The translations under genes and the position numbers were made by a program. From the NCBI RefSeq assembly GCF_001665605.1, contig NZ_LZSV01000017.1:310001-374000 (forward strand): 64,000 nt of DNA, given 5' to 3'. Origin of the DNA: Mycobacterium sp. 852014-50255_SCH5639931. Its GTDB lineage: Bacteria; Actinomycetota; Actinomycetes; Mycobacteriales; Mycobacteriaceae. Below are positions 1 to 8,340 of the stretch, piece by piece (position 1 is the stretch's first letter; each line of letters begins with the position of its first letter). A model generated the notes under the pieces. That model saw only the letters and a program-made list of their open reading frames with translations, was not told where the DNA came from and did no database searches.

Positions 1-1081
1 CCGGGCCGAACTCGAGGAGCTGCGGGCCCTGCTGCGCGCACGGGTGGCGTGTGTGCCCGACGCCAAAGATGCCGCCGGCACACCGGGTTCCGGTTCGTCG
101 TCGGCGCTCGGCGTGACCGGTGTGATGGGCCATCCCGGCGTGGCCGACGCGGTGGCGGCCAGCGCCGTGTGTCTGGTGGTCGGCACCCGACTTTCGGTGA
201 CCGCCCGCACCGGCCTCGATGACGCACTGGCGGTGGTGCAGACGATCTCCATCGGCTCAGCACCGCCGTACCTGCCGTGCACGCATGTGCACACCGAAAA
301 CCTGCGAGGGTCGCTGCGGAAGCTGACCCGGGCGTTGTCCGGGCCAGGTCGGCCGAGGTGGCTACGCGTGCCCGATTTCGTCGCAGAAGCCGAACTCAGT
401 CCACCCCCCTTCGCGGGTGCGGGCGTGCGCTACCGCGATGCCATGGTCACGCTCGATCGCGTGTTGCCCGACGGAACCGACATCGTCGTCGATGCCGGCA
501 ACACCGGCGCGGCCGCGATCCATCACCTGTCCGTTCGCCGGGGCGGTCGGTTCGCGGTCGCGCTTGGCATGGGCGGCATGGGCTACAGCTTCGGTGCCGG
601 TATCGGGATGGCCTTCGGCCGTGCCAACAGCGGACGCAGCGGCGGTCGCACCGTGGTGATCGCCGGGGACGGTGCATTCTTCATGCACGGCATGGAGGTG
701 CACACCGCGGTGCAGTACCGGCTTCCGGTGACGTTCGTGTTGTTCAACAACAACGCCCACGCCATGTGCGTCACGCGCGAGCAGCTGTTCTACGACGACC
801 TGTACAGCTACAACCGGTTCGCTCCCAGCCGGCTGGGGGCCGGTTTGGCGAGCATGTTCCCCGGGCTGTCCTCGGTCGACGTGGCAGATATCGCAGCACT
901 GCCGGCAGCGCTGGAACGGGCGATGGCCGTCGACGGTCCATCCGTGGTCAGCGTCGAGTGCGCCGCCGACGAAATCCCGCCGTTCGCAGCATTCCTGAAC
1001 AGACAACCCACCAACCACGTTGTCGAACAACAGATCACAACGCAGAAGGAGAACCAATTCCATGTCCGCAGCAGCGCTTGA
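1..1081 (+). CDS. ThDP-dependent decarboxylase/carboligase, C-terminal part (5' end outside window)
   Basis: The reading frame is open from base 2, so the gene starts upstream and only the central and catalytic domains are visible. The central domain (about the first 100 residues) has the GHPGVADA... and VVGTRL features of acetolactate-synthase-like enzymes. The C-terminal pyrophosphate domain carries the ThDP/metal motif: GDG at 667-675, followed about 27 residues later by NNN. The N-terminal domain with the catalytic glutamate is not in the window. Family members decarboxylate 2-oxoacids or join the resulting carbanion to an acceptor aldehyde, ketone or acyl group; the substrate cannot be read here. 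The stop overlaps the next gene by 20 bases, so it probably heads or sits inside the 1-6275 operon. A role as acyloin-forming or aryl-pyruvate enzyme is inference from neighbours. Confidence 0.8.
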   Translation, partial: RAELEELRALLRARVACVPDAKDAAGTPGSGSSSALGVTGVMGHPGVADAVAASAVCLVVGTRLSVTARTGLDDALAVVQTISIGSAPPYLPCTHVHTENLRGSLRKLTRALSGPGRPRWLRVPDFVAEAELSPPPFAGAGVRYRDAMVTLDRVLPDGTDIVVDAGNTGAAAIHHLSVRRGGRFAVALGMGGMGYSFGAGIGMAFGRANSGRSGGRTVVIAGDGAFFMHGMEVHTAVQYRLPVTFVLFNNNAHAMCVTREQLFYDDLYSYNRFAPSRLGAGLASMFPGLSSVDVADIAALPAALERAMAVDGPSVVSVECAADEIPPFAAFLNRQPTNHVVEQQITTQKENQFHVRSSA

Positions 1082-1733
1082 CGATATCGCCGTTCACAGC
1101 GGCAGCAGCGAGCCGATCGAGGGAGTGGTACGCATCGAGACCTCGCCGCTTGAGGAGACCGCCCCGGCGTTCATGGCGAAGATGCGGTCGGTCTACCCGC
1201 ACGACCAGGTCTTCGGCCAGTACTGCACGGTCAACGACTACGTCGATTGCCCGCCCGACGAGCTGTTCGAGTACCTGGCCCACACCCGCAGCCTCGAGGA
1301 GTGGACCTATACCCTGCGTGACTTCACGCCGACCGAGCAGCCCGGGCTGTGGCTGGCCTACGACCGGTTGCTTCCGGATACCAAGATCTACACGCGCACG
1401 GTGGCCAACGCCGGGGCCCGCACCGTCGACTACCACTGCGCCTGGGACCAGGGCGAGCACCTGTGGATGATCTACCTTATGCGGGTGATCGACGCGCAGC
1501 CGGTGCTCGGCAAGCCCGGTTCCGTTGTGCTGTGGACCAATTGCCGCCACCCGTTCTACGACCACAACCCGTATCCCGAGGCCGCCCCGCCGGATCGAAC
1601 GGGCTGGGTGGGCGACTTCTGGGACATCTTCGGTGCCGGTCATGGGCTGGAACTGAACAACCTCAAGTCAATCGCCGAATACCGCTACCGTAACGGGCTG
1701 CCCGTCACGCCGTCCTGGATGAGTACATCATGA
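1062..1733 (+). CDS. SRPBCC (START-like) family protein
   Basis: This is a 223-residue protein. ATG 1062 is chosen because AAGGAG lies about 11 bases upstream and conserved-looking sequence starts just after; a TTG at 1020 is possible but has no ribosome site. Residues from about 45 (VNDYVDCPPDELFEYLAHT) look like the first strand and helices of the SRPBCC fold, a hydrophobic-cavity fold used by polyketide cyclases/aromatases and lipid-binding proteins. The protein is unusually rich in Trp and Tyr. It overlaps the ThDP gene upstream and shares ATGA with the ketosynthase-like gene downstream, so the three are translationally coupled. A cyclase or intermediate-binding role in this pathway is inferred; no catalytic residues can be assigned. 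Confidence 0.7.
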   Translation: MSAAALDDIAVHSGSSEPIEGVVRIETSPLEETAPAFMAKMRSVYPHDQVFGQYCTVNDYVDCPPDELFEYLAHTRSLEEWTYTLRDFTPTEQPGLWLAYDRLLPDTKIYTRTVANAGARTVDYHCAWDQGEHLWMIYLMRVIDAQPVLGKPGSVVLWTNCRHPFYDHNPYPEAAPPDRTGWVGDFWDIFGAGHGLELNNLKSIAEYRYRNGLPVTPSWMSTS

Positions 1734-2749
1734 AACAACCCAGCGTCAGCCTCACGGACGTTTCCACGTATCTGCCGGGCGAACCCATCGGCGCCGACTA
1801 CTACGCGCGGTTCGCCGGCTCAGACGACCTTGCGGCCAACCTGATGTTCCGCGCGCCGAAGTTCCGCCATCACGTCGGGCCGGACGAAACGGCGACCGAC
1901 ATGATCGAGCGAGCCGCACAGGGTCTGATCGAACGGCACGGCCAAGGTGTCATCGCCAACGTCGACGTGCTGATCACCCACGCCCAAATGCCCGACATGC
2001 CGTTCTACGGCGGGGGTGGCGCCATCGCGAACCGGCTGGGCATGCGCCCCAACTGGGTGCTGGATCTGCATAACGGCGGGTGTGCCGCGTTCTTGCTGGG
2101 TCTCAATGTGGCCCGCCAGCTACTCGCGTCGGGGGAGGGGAGCACCGCGCTGATCGCGATCGCCCAGAACGCCGCCGGGCAGGCATTCGACCAGCCCGGG
2201 GTGCGCCGCAAGGCGCAGGCCGCAGTTCCCGGTGACGGTGCCGGCGTCGCATTGGTGACACTCTCGGATCGATCACCCATCCTTGGCATCGAGTGCCGCA
2301 CCTACGGCGAATACGCGGGCGACATGACACTCGTCATCGACCCACCACGCAAGTGGTGGCAGGCCGGCCCCGGTGAGGCCTCCATCGGGTTCACCGAAAC
2401 CCAGATCGCCAAGGTGCTGGCGCGGGGCAATCGGCAGGTCCCCGAAGTGGCGCTCGCAGTTTGCGATCGAATCGGCCTGTCGTCCAAGGATATCGACCTG
2501 CTGGTCACCAACCAGCCCAACCGGGTGTTCCTGCGCAACTGGCGCGAAGCGCTCGAGGTGCCGCGCGAACGTCATCGCGACACGTTTGACGAATGCGGCA
2601 ACCTGTTCGGCGCCGGGATCCCGATCAACCTGGATCGTGCGATATCGGACGGCCAGGTCAAGGACGGCGACGTCGTGATGATGGCCGCCTTCGCGCACGC
2701 CGGTGACTTTGCGGGTGCGGCGGCGGTCCGGTGGGGCGGGCGAAGCTGA
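1730..2749 (+). CDS. Ketosynthase-III-like (thiolase-fold) acyltransferase with altered catalytic triad
   Basis: The 339-residue protein has the layout of FabH/KAS III. Cys118 sits in NGGCAAF, matching the acyl-accepting cysteine of this family. The asparagine region is present near residue 290 (CGNLFGAG). At the position where FabH has His in a PHQAN-type motif, this protein reads TNQPN, so the catalytic His appears to be Asn. Such changes occur in KAS-III relatives that move acyl groups to O, N or C acceptors rather than performing decarboxylative Claisen condensation. It shares ATGA with the SRPBCC gene, and its stop overlaps the aminotransferase start (TGATG). It probably transfers an acyl group in the 1-6275 pathway; the donor is unknown. 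Confidence 0.78.
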   Translation: MKQPSVSLTDVSTYLPGEPIGADYYARFAGSDDLAANLMFRAPKFRHHVGPDETATDMIERAAQGLIERHGQGVIANVDVLITHAQMPDMPFYGGGGAIANRLGMRPNWVLDLHNGGCAAFLLGLNVARQLLASGEGSTALIAIAQNAAGQAFDQPGVRRKAQAAVPGDGAGVALVTLSDRSPILGIECRTYGEYAGDMTLVIDPPRKWWQAGPGEASIGFTETQIAKVLARGNRQVPEVALAVCDRIGLSSKDIDLLVTNQPNRVFLRNWREALEVPRERHRDTFDECGNLFGAGIPINLDRAISDGQVKDGDVVMMAAFAHAGDFAGAAAVRWGGRS

Positions 2750-3783
2750 TGCTGCCCCTGGTGCAGGCGAGCCCTGCCGCCGCGGAGATCCACGATGCGC
2801 TGCCAAACGCGACCGATCCGTTCGCATTGTCGCTCAACGAGAACCCGTTTCCGCCGTTGCCGGCGGTGCGCTCGGCGCTGATCCGCTCGATCGACGTCGC
2901 CAACCGGTATCCGGAGTTTCTGCCCGAACGGCTGCGCCGCTTGATCGCCGGTCATATCGGGGTCCGCGACGAGCAAGTGGTGCTGGGATCGGGTGCGAGC
3001 GGGGTGGTGATGCAGGTCCTGCACGCGGTGACCCAGCCCGGTGACCGGATTATGCTGAGCGAGCCGACTTTTGACGGGTATCCGATCTTCGCCCGGATGG
3101 CCCGCCTGACATCGATCATTGTTCCGCTCGACAAGCACGGCCACCACGACCTGGAGGCGATGGCCGAAGCGGCAGCGGACGCACGCGTCGTCGTCCTGTG
3201 CCGGCCCCACAACCCGACCGGCACCCTGGAACCCGTCGCGGATGTGAATCGATTCCTGCGGCGGGTGCCGGTCGACACGATCGTGCTGCTCGACGAGGCC
3301 TACATCGAGTATGTCGCCCCCCAGCATCGCATCGACGGGCCCGACCTGATCCGGCGCTTTCCGAATGTCGTTATTTTGCGGACGTTCTCGAAGGCCTATG
3401 GGTTGGCCGGACTTCGCATTGGGTACGGATTCTCCTCACCCGACTTGTCCACGACACTGTGGGGGATGCAATTGCCCTTCGGCATGGGCATCACCAGCCT
3501 GGTCGCGGTGGCGGCGTGCTACGACGCCGAAGACCAATTGCGGCGACGCGCTCTGCGAATCAACGGCGAGCGCGATTACCTGCGCCGGCGCCTTCGGGCA
3601 AAGGGCGTATACACCACCGATGGGCACGCGAACTTCGTCTACCTGCCGGCCATCGGGCGCGGATGGCGAGAGGTCTTCGGCGACAGCGGGCTGAAGGCCC
3701 GCCACTACTCCGACGGCGCCGCTCGGATAACGATCGGAACGCGCATGTCCACCCGAGCGGTGCTGGCCGCAGTGGCCAAGTAA
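2749..3783 (+). CDS. HisC-family PLP aminotransferase (histidinol-phosphate/aromatic type)
   Basis: The 344-residue fold-type-I aminotransferase uses ATG 2749, which overlaps the upstream stop as TGATG; GTG 2731 is an alternative. It has the N-terminal LNENPFPP motif of HisC-like enzymes, the RPHNPTGT segment, LDEAYIEY with the pyridine-contacting Asp, and TFSKAYGLAGLRIGYG with the Schiff-base lysine at residue 215. HisC relatives in mycobacteria include true histidinol-phosphate aminotransferase and an aromatic aminotransferase. Because it sits in a non-histidine operon, an aromatic or pathway-specific 2-oxoacid/amino acid exchange is more likely. It could supply or consume the 2-oxoacid used by the ThDP enzyme. 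Confidence 0.82.
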   Translation: MLPLVQASPAAAEIHDALPNATDPFALSLNENPFPPLPAVRSALIRSIDVANRYPEFLPERLRRLIAGHIGVRDEQVVLGSGASGVVMQVLHAVTQPGDRIMLSEPTFDGYPIFARMARLTSIIVPLDKHGHHDLEAMAEAAADARVVVLCRPHNPTGTLEPVADVNRFLRRVPVDTIVLLDEAYIEYVAPQHRIDGPDLIRRFPNVVILRTFSKAYGLAGLRIGYGFSSPDLSTTLWGMQLPFGMGITSLVAVAACYDAEDQLRRRALRINGERDYLRRRLRAKGVYTTDGHANFVYLPAIGRGWREVFGDSGLKARHYSDGAARITIGTRMSTRAVLAAVAK

Positions 3784-3910
3784 CAACTGGGAATGAATCC
3801 GATGCTGACGCTTTGCTTTTCAGTGGTCATGGCGGTCGCTGGAGTAGGCCTGACGCACCCGCAGACGCGACTCGGGCTATGGTCGTACGAACGGCGCGCA
3901 GAGGACTGAA

Positions 3911-5179
3911 GTGGGTAATTCTGCGAAGCTGAGGCCGGTGCCCGACGCGACGTCGGCACGGCCCCTTCGGATCCTCGTTGTCGGCGCCGGTGTGGGCGGC
4001 ATTTCCATCGCCCGCGGATTGTTGCGGGATGGGCATGACGTCACCGTCTTCGAACGTCGGCCGGACGTGCAGGCGGGCGGCGGTGCGGTAACCATCTGGT
4101 CCAATGGCTCGACCGTTTTGGGGCAGCTGGGGGTCGATATGGAGGGGGCCGGTCAGTCGCTGTCCACCCTGCGGGTCATGACAGCCGCGGGTCGTCGGGT
4201 CACCACCGTGGATTTGACGTCGATCGTGGACCGGCTGGGGGCACCGGTTCGGATGGTTCCACGTCGAGTCCTGCTGGAGCGGCTGCTGGAAGGCTTTCCG
4301 TCCGAACGCATTCGGTGCAATACGCGGGCGACCGGGGTCGTTGACCGGGAAGGCGGAGTTTCGCTCGAGTTCGAAGACGGCGGGTCGGCCGAAGGAGATC
4401 TGTTGATCGGTGCCGATGGTCTGCATTCGACGGTGCGCGGCATCCTCGGCGCGCCGCCGGCGGAACCGACCGGCTGGTGCAGCTGGCAGGGGCTGGTCAC
4501 CCTTCCCCACGTCACCGACAAGCAAGTCGCACACATGATCATCGGCGAGCACGGCAGCATCGGCCTGTGGCCCGCGGGAGGATCGGACGTGCAGTGGTGG
4601 TTCGACTTGCCGTGGTCGCCGGACTTCGTCAGGCCGCGCTGCCCGATCGACATGATCCGGTCCCACTTCGAAGGCTGGTCCGACTCGGCCGACCGGGTAC
4701 TCGCGACTTTGACCGATGAGGATCTGGCCCGCTCGCCGTTCCCGCACTTCCGGCATCGGATCCCGCGCTCGAGCCGAGGGACCGCGACGTTGCTCGGCGA
4801 TGCCGCCCACACAATGCCGCCTACCCTGGCGCAGGGGACCAATCAGGCCCTGCTCGACACGATGGTGCTATGCAAGGCGCTTTCGCGTTTCGCAACGAGT
4901 GGCGACGGCATGTGCCGCGGCCAACGTGATCTCACGGGCGCGCTGCGCTGGTACGAGGACACCAGGCGGCGCAAGGTCAAGGCCGTCTCCTGGGTGACCA
5001 CGCTGCAAGTGTCCCGCAGCGAGGCCGCCCTCAGGCCGGCGGCGATGATCCCGGGCCGGTTGATGACTTGGGTGCTGACAACGTTTCTTCGTTCGGTGAG
5101 TCACCGCAGGATGTCCGCGGAGATCAGCCGAGACCTCTGGGCCGCGACGCACACCCATCTGGTCGATGCCAATGACTAA
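3911..5179 (+). CDS. FAD-dependent monooxygenase (PHBH/UbiH type)
   Basis: The 422-residue class A flavin monooxygenase starts at GTG 3911. It has an N-terminal FAD Rossmann motif (VGAGVGGISIARGL, about residues 23-36), the central GADGLHS motif that contacts FAD and NAD(P)H, and the second FAD motif LLGDAAHTMPP near residue 295. These enzymes hydroxylate or epoxidise aromatic and polyketide substrates with O2 and NAD(P)H. A 127-bp gap separates it from the aminotransferase, so it may have its own promoter, although the strand and theme match. Its last codons overlap the methyltransferase start by 14 bases. It is probably a tailoring oxygenase of the same pathway; the substrate is unknown. 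Confidence 0.85.
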   Translation: MGNSAKLRPVPDATSARPLRILVVGAGVGGISIARGLLRDGHDVTVFERRPDVQAGGGAVTIWSNGSTVLGQLGVDMEGAGQSLSTLRVMTAAGRRVTTVDLTSIVDRLGAPVRMVPRRVLLERLLEGFPSERIRCNTRATGVVDREGGVSLEFEDGGSAEGDLLIGADGLHSTVRGILGAPPAEPTGWCSWQGLVTLPHVTDKQVAHMIIGEHGSIGLWPAGGSDVQWWFDLPWSPDFVRPRCPIDMIRSHFEGWSDSADRVLATLTDEDLARSPFPHFRHRIPRSSRGTATLLGDAAHTMPPTLAQGTNQALLDTMVLCKALSRFATSGDGMCRGQRDLTGALRWYEDTRRRKVKAVSWVTTLQVSRSEAALRPAAMIPGRLMTWVLTTFLRSVSHRRMSAEISRDLWAATHTHLVDAND

Positions 5180-6275
5180 CCCGATATCGGCCACCACCAA
5201 GGTGCCACCCGCCAAGTTGGCCCGCGCAGTCGAGTGGATTCGCCACTACCTGTATCGGCTCCATCAAAGGCTGACACCTGCGCCGGCGGCGATGATGGAG
5301 GCGATCGTTGCCACCTGGACATCGCAGGCGATCACCGTGGCGGCCCAACTAGGAGTCGCCGATGCCCTGGCCGACGGCCCGCTGCCGATCGAGCAGCTGG
5401 CCGCCCGGGTGGGCGCCGATGCCGACGCGCTGGGCCGGCTGCTGCGGGCATTGATCGGTAAGGGCATCTTCCGTCATCGCCGTGACGGGCGCTATGAGCT
5501 GAATTCCCTTGCCGGTACCCTGCGTTCGGACGCGCCGATCTCGATGACGTGGGCGGCGCAGTTCTACGGGTCGGCCGAACAGCGCGAACGCTGGACCCTG
5601 TTGGTCGACTCGATCCGCACCGGGAGTTCGGTCGTCCCGGCGTTGCGCGGCAAGACCAGTTTCGACTACTTCGACCGGTACCCCGAGCTTGCCAAACTCT
5701 TCAACCGGACGATGACGAGCGTTTCGGAGCTGACAGACGGGCCGGTTGGCGCCGGTTACGACTTCGGCGTTTACCCCACAATCGTCGACGTGGGCGGTGG
5801 GCACGGCACGCTGCTGGCCGTCATCCTGGCGGGCGCGCCGGCGTCGCGGGGTGTCCTTTATGACCTGCCGGGGGTGGTCGTGGATGCCCCGAAGGTGTTG
5901 CGCAAGTATAACGTTGCCGACCGTGTCTGCGTCGCGGAGGGGTCTTTTTTCGATAGCGTTCCGGGCGGTGGTGACGCGTACATTCTCAAGAACATCATCC
6001 ACGACTGGCCCGACGAGAAAGCGGTCCAGATCCTGCGGAACGTTCGTCGGGCAGCCGGCCCCCGAGCCACCGTGTTGCTGGTCGAATTGGTCATCCCCGA
6101 CCACGATCGGGACTTCCCGGGCAAATGGGTGGACTTGGAGATGCTGCTGAACTTGGGGGCCCGCGAACGCACCGCCATCGAATACCGAGACCTGCTCAGT
6201 CGAGGCGGATTCCAGGTGACGCGGGTGGTGCAAACCGCTTCGCCCCTCAGCGTTATCGAGGCCCGAGCGGCATAA
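5166..6275 (+). CDS. SAM-dependent O-methyltransferase (family 2, tailoring type)
   Basis: The 369-residue class I methyltransferase has an N-terminal winged-helix dimerisation domain (about residues 40-110, LGVADALADGPLPIEQLAARVG...) and a C-terminal Rossmann domain. SAM motif I is VDVGGGHG near residue 203, and the catalytic histidine is in NIIHDWPDE near 282. This architecture is typical of small-molecule O-methyltransferases in polyketide and phenazine pathways. ATG 5166 and ATG 5172 are both possible starts; both overlap the monooxygenase stop at 5179. Hydroxylation followed by O-methylation is a natural order for the pair. The N-terminal 30 residues are basic and may be an extension. 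Confidence 0.85.
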   Translation: MPMTNPISATTKVPPAKLARAVEWIRHYLYRLHQRLTPAPAAMMEAIVATWTSQAITVAAQLGVADALADGPLPIEQLAARVGADADALGRLLRALIGKGIFRHRRDGRYELNSLAGTLRSDAPISMTWAAQFYGSAEQRERWTLLVDSIRTGSSVVPALRGKTSFDYFDRYPELAKLFNRTMTSVSELTDGPVGAGYDFGVYPTIVDVGGGHGTLLAVILAGAPASRGVLYDLPGVVVDAPKVLRKYNVADRVCVAEGSFFDSVPGGGDAYILKNIIHDWPDEKAVQILRNVRRAAGPRATVLLVELVIPDHDRDFPGKWVDLEMLLNLGARERTAIEYRDLLSRGGFQVTRVVQTASPLSVIEARAA

Positions 6276-6318
6276 CCGCCACCAGCTCCGCGCCGGCCGG
6301 GTTAGCCTTTATCCCGTA

Positions 6319-7746
6319 ATGCACACCATTGAGGCCGACTACCTGGTGGTCGGCGCGGGCGCCATGGGCATGGCGTTCGTCGACACGCTGGTGTCCGAAA
6401 CGGACGCCCGCGTGGTGCTGGTGGACCGCAACCACCAGCCGGGCGGGCACTGGAACATGGCCTACCCGTTCGTGCGGCTGCACCAGCCCTCGGCGTTCTA
6501 CGGCGTTAATTCGCTGCGCCTCGGCAGCGACTCCATCGACCAATTCGGTTGGAACCAAGGGCTTTACGAGTTGGCGACCGCCGCGGAGGTGTGCGCCTAC
6601 TACGACCATGTGATGCGCCGACAGCTATTGGCGAGCGGCCGGGTCTCCTACTTCCCGATGAGCGAATACCGCGGCCAGTACGACGGTAAAGGCCGCTTCA
6701 CCACGCTCGCCGGCGCCGACCACACCGTCAGCGTGGCGCGCCGCATCGTCGACGCCACCTACATGCACGTCACGGTGCCTGCCATGCGGCCGGCGCCCTA
6801 CGCCGTCGCGCCCGGCATCACCTGCGTGCCGCCCAACGACCTGCCGAAACTGGGTGCGCACGAGCGTTACGTGATCGTCGGCGCGGGCAAGACCGGCATC
6901 GACACCTGCCTGTGGCTCCTCGGCCAGGGCATCGCGCCGCACCGGCTGACCTGGATCATGCCCCGCGACTCCTGGCTGCTGGATCGCGCGACGATGCAGC
7001 CGGGACCGCTGTTCGCCGAGAAGATCAAAGCCGGCTTCATCGCGCAGCTGCGCGCGATCAACGACGCCGCGTCGGTCGATGATTTGTTCACCCGGCTCGA
7101 GGACGCCGGCAGCGTGCTGCGGATCGATCCGGCGATCCGGCCGACGATGTATCGCTGCGCGACCGTCACCCGGGCCGAACTCGAACAGCTGCGACGCATC
7201 GGCGACGTGGTGCGCAAGGGGCACCTGCTGCGCATCGACGCGGACCAGATGGTCCTCGAGGACGGCACGGTGGCGCGCGACGGCGACGCCCTGTTTATCG
7301 ACTGCACTGCCGACGGCGCCGAAAAGCGGCCGGCAACACCCATTTTCGACGCCGGCCGGATCACGCTGCAAAGCGTGCGAGGATGCCAGCAGATCTTCAG
7401 CGCCGCGCTGATCGCCCACGTCGAAGCCGCGTACGCCGACGACCAGGTGAAGAACTCGTTGTGCGTGCCGTTGCCCCACCCGGACACCGAGGTGGACTGG
7501 TTGCGATTGGCGCTGGCGGATTACAGCAATCAGCTGCGCTGGCTCGACGATCCGGACCTGACCGCCTGGCTGTCCGCGGCGCGCCTGGACCTGTTCGGTC
7601 ATCTGGTCGGTCATCTGCTGCCGCCGGCTTCGGCGAAGCCCCGCGTGCGCGACCGGCTGCTGAGCATCGCCAAGTCGGTGTTCTCGGCCACCGCCACCAG
7701 ACTCGACCAGCTGCTCAGTGAACGAACCTCACTTGCCGCACCGTGA
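6319..7746 (+). CDS. FAD/NAD(P)-binding oxidoreductase (flavin-monooxygenase-like)
   Basis: The 475-residue flavoprotein has an N-terminal FAD site (DYLVVGAGAMGMAFVDTL), a DRNHQPGGHW segment typical of flavin-containing monooxygenase relatives, and a second Rossmann site (YVIVGAGKTGIDTCLWL, near residue 188) for NAD(P). No membrane segment or signal peptide is visible. It begins 43 bases after the methyltransferase. A TAGCCT hexamer lies 10 bases before the ATG and no clear ribosome site is present, so it may be transcribed separately and be leaderless. Whether it belongs to the 1-6275 pathway is open; similar proteins occur widely in actinobacteria without known substrates. Confidence 0.72.
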   Translation: MHTIEADYLVVGAGAMGMAFVDTLVSETDARVVLVDRNHQPGGHWNMAYPFVRLHQPSAFYGVNSLRLGSDSIDQFGWNQGLYELATAAEVCAYYDHVMRRQLLASGRVSYFPMSEYRGQYDGKGRFTTLAGADHTVSVARRIVDATYMHVTVPAMRPAPYAVAPGITCVPPNDLPKLGAHERYVIVGAGKTGIDTCLWLLGQGIAPHRLTWIMPRDSWLLDRATMQPGPLFAEKIKAGFIAQLRAINDAASVDDLFTRLEDAGSVLRIDPAIRPTMYRCATVTRAELEQLRRIGDVVRKGHLLRIDADQMVLEDGTVARDGDALFIDCTADGAEKRPATPIFDAGRITLQSVRGCQQIFSAALIAHVEAAYADDQVKNSLCVPLPHPDTEVDWLRLALADYSNQLRWLDDPDLTAWLSAARLDLFGHLVGHLLPPASAKPRVRDRLLSIAKSVFSATATRLDQLLSERTSLAAP

Positions 7747-7751
7747 TAACC

Positions 7752-7773
7752 GGTGTAACCCGGCTCGATATTC
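7752..7773 (+). promoter_or_regulatory. Candidate autoregulatory element before the ECF sigma gene
   Basis: GGTGTAACCCG (7752-7762), then 6 bases, then TATTC (7769-7773), lies 19-40 bases before the GTG of the sigma gene. The same 11-mer and pentamer with the same spacing occur at 9041-9062 before the cupredoxin gene. The GTAAC core resembles ECF -35 elements, which suggests recognition by the adjacent sigma factor, but the 8-base distance to TATTC is too short for a classic -35/-10 pair. The exact -10 is therefore uncertain. Confidence 0.55.
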
Positions 7774-7791
7774 ATCGGGTAGAGGAGGCAC

Positions 7792-8340
7792 GTGGCGGCA
7801 CAAAGCGAACCCGTCAAACGGCCGCTGCGGGCGGTGCCCGACAGCGGCCTTGACGACGGCTATCCGGACTGGGAAGCGGTGTACCAGGACAACGCGTCCT
7901 GGGTCTACCGCACGCTGTTCGCCCGGGTCGGCAACCGGGCCGACGCCGAGGATCTCACCGCCGAGGTCTTCCTCGCCGCGCTGCGGCCGCTGCGGCTGAC
8001 CGCGAGCGTCGGCGAGGTGCGCGCCTACCTGCGGGTCACCGCGCGAACGGTGCTGGCCGCGCATTGGCGGGAGACCCTGGGTCGGGAGATAACCTCGATC
8101 GACGACATCGAACAACCACCGGAAAGCGAGGAAGCGATCAGCACCGCGCCGCAGCGTGTCGCCCAGGTTCTGGACAACCTGCCGGACCGTTACCGGCATA
8201 TCCTGGAATTGCGCTTCCTGCAAGGGCATTCGATCAAGGATTCCGCCGCGGAACTCGGGGTCAGCGTCGCCAACGCTAAGGTGCTCCAGCATCGCGCGCT
8301 GCGGTTGGCGGCGCAGGTCAACGATGGGGGCTCACCATGA
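7792..8340 (+). CDS. ECF-family RNA polymerase sigma factor
   Basis: The 182-residue protein starts at GTG 7792 with GAGGAGG about 5 bases upstream. Region 2 spans about residues 30-90 (NASWVYRTLFARVGNRADAEDLTAEVFLAAL), including the core-binding and -10-recognition helices. Region 4 (about 120-175) ends in a helix-turn-helix (GHSIKDSAAELGVSVANAKVL). No extra C-terminal domain is present. Its stop overlaps the Rieske protein gene (ATGA), the usual arrangement for a sigma and its anti-sigma factor. The duplicated motif at 7752 and 9041 suggests it controls its own operon and the cupredoxin gene. It does not look like a SigA-SigM ortholog that I can name. Confidence 0.85.
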   Translation: MAAQSEPVKRPLRAVPDSGLDDGYPDWEAVYQDNASWVYRTLFARVGNRADAEDLTAEVFLAALRPLRLTASVGEVRAYLRVTARTVLAAHWRETLGREITSIDDIEQPPESEEAISTAPQRVAQVLDNLPDRYRHILELRFLQGHSIKDSAAELGVSVANAKVLQHRALRLAAQVNDGGSP

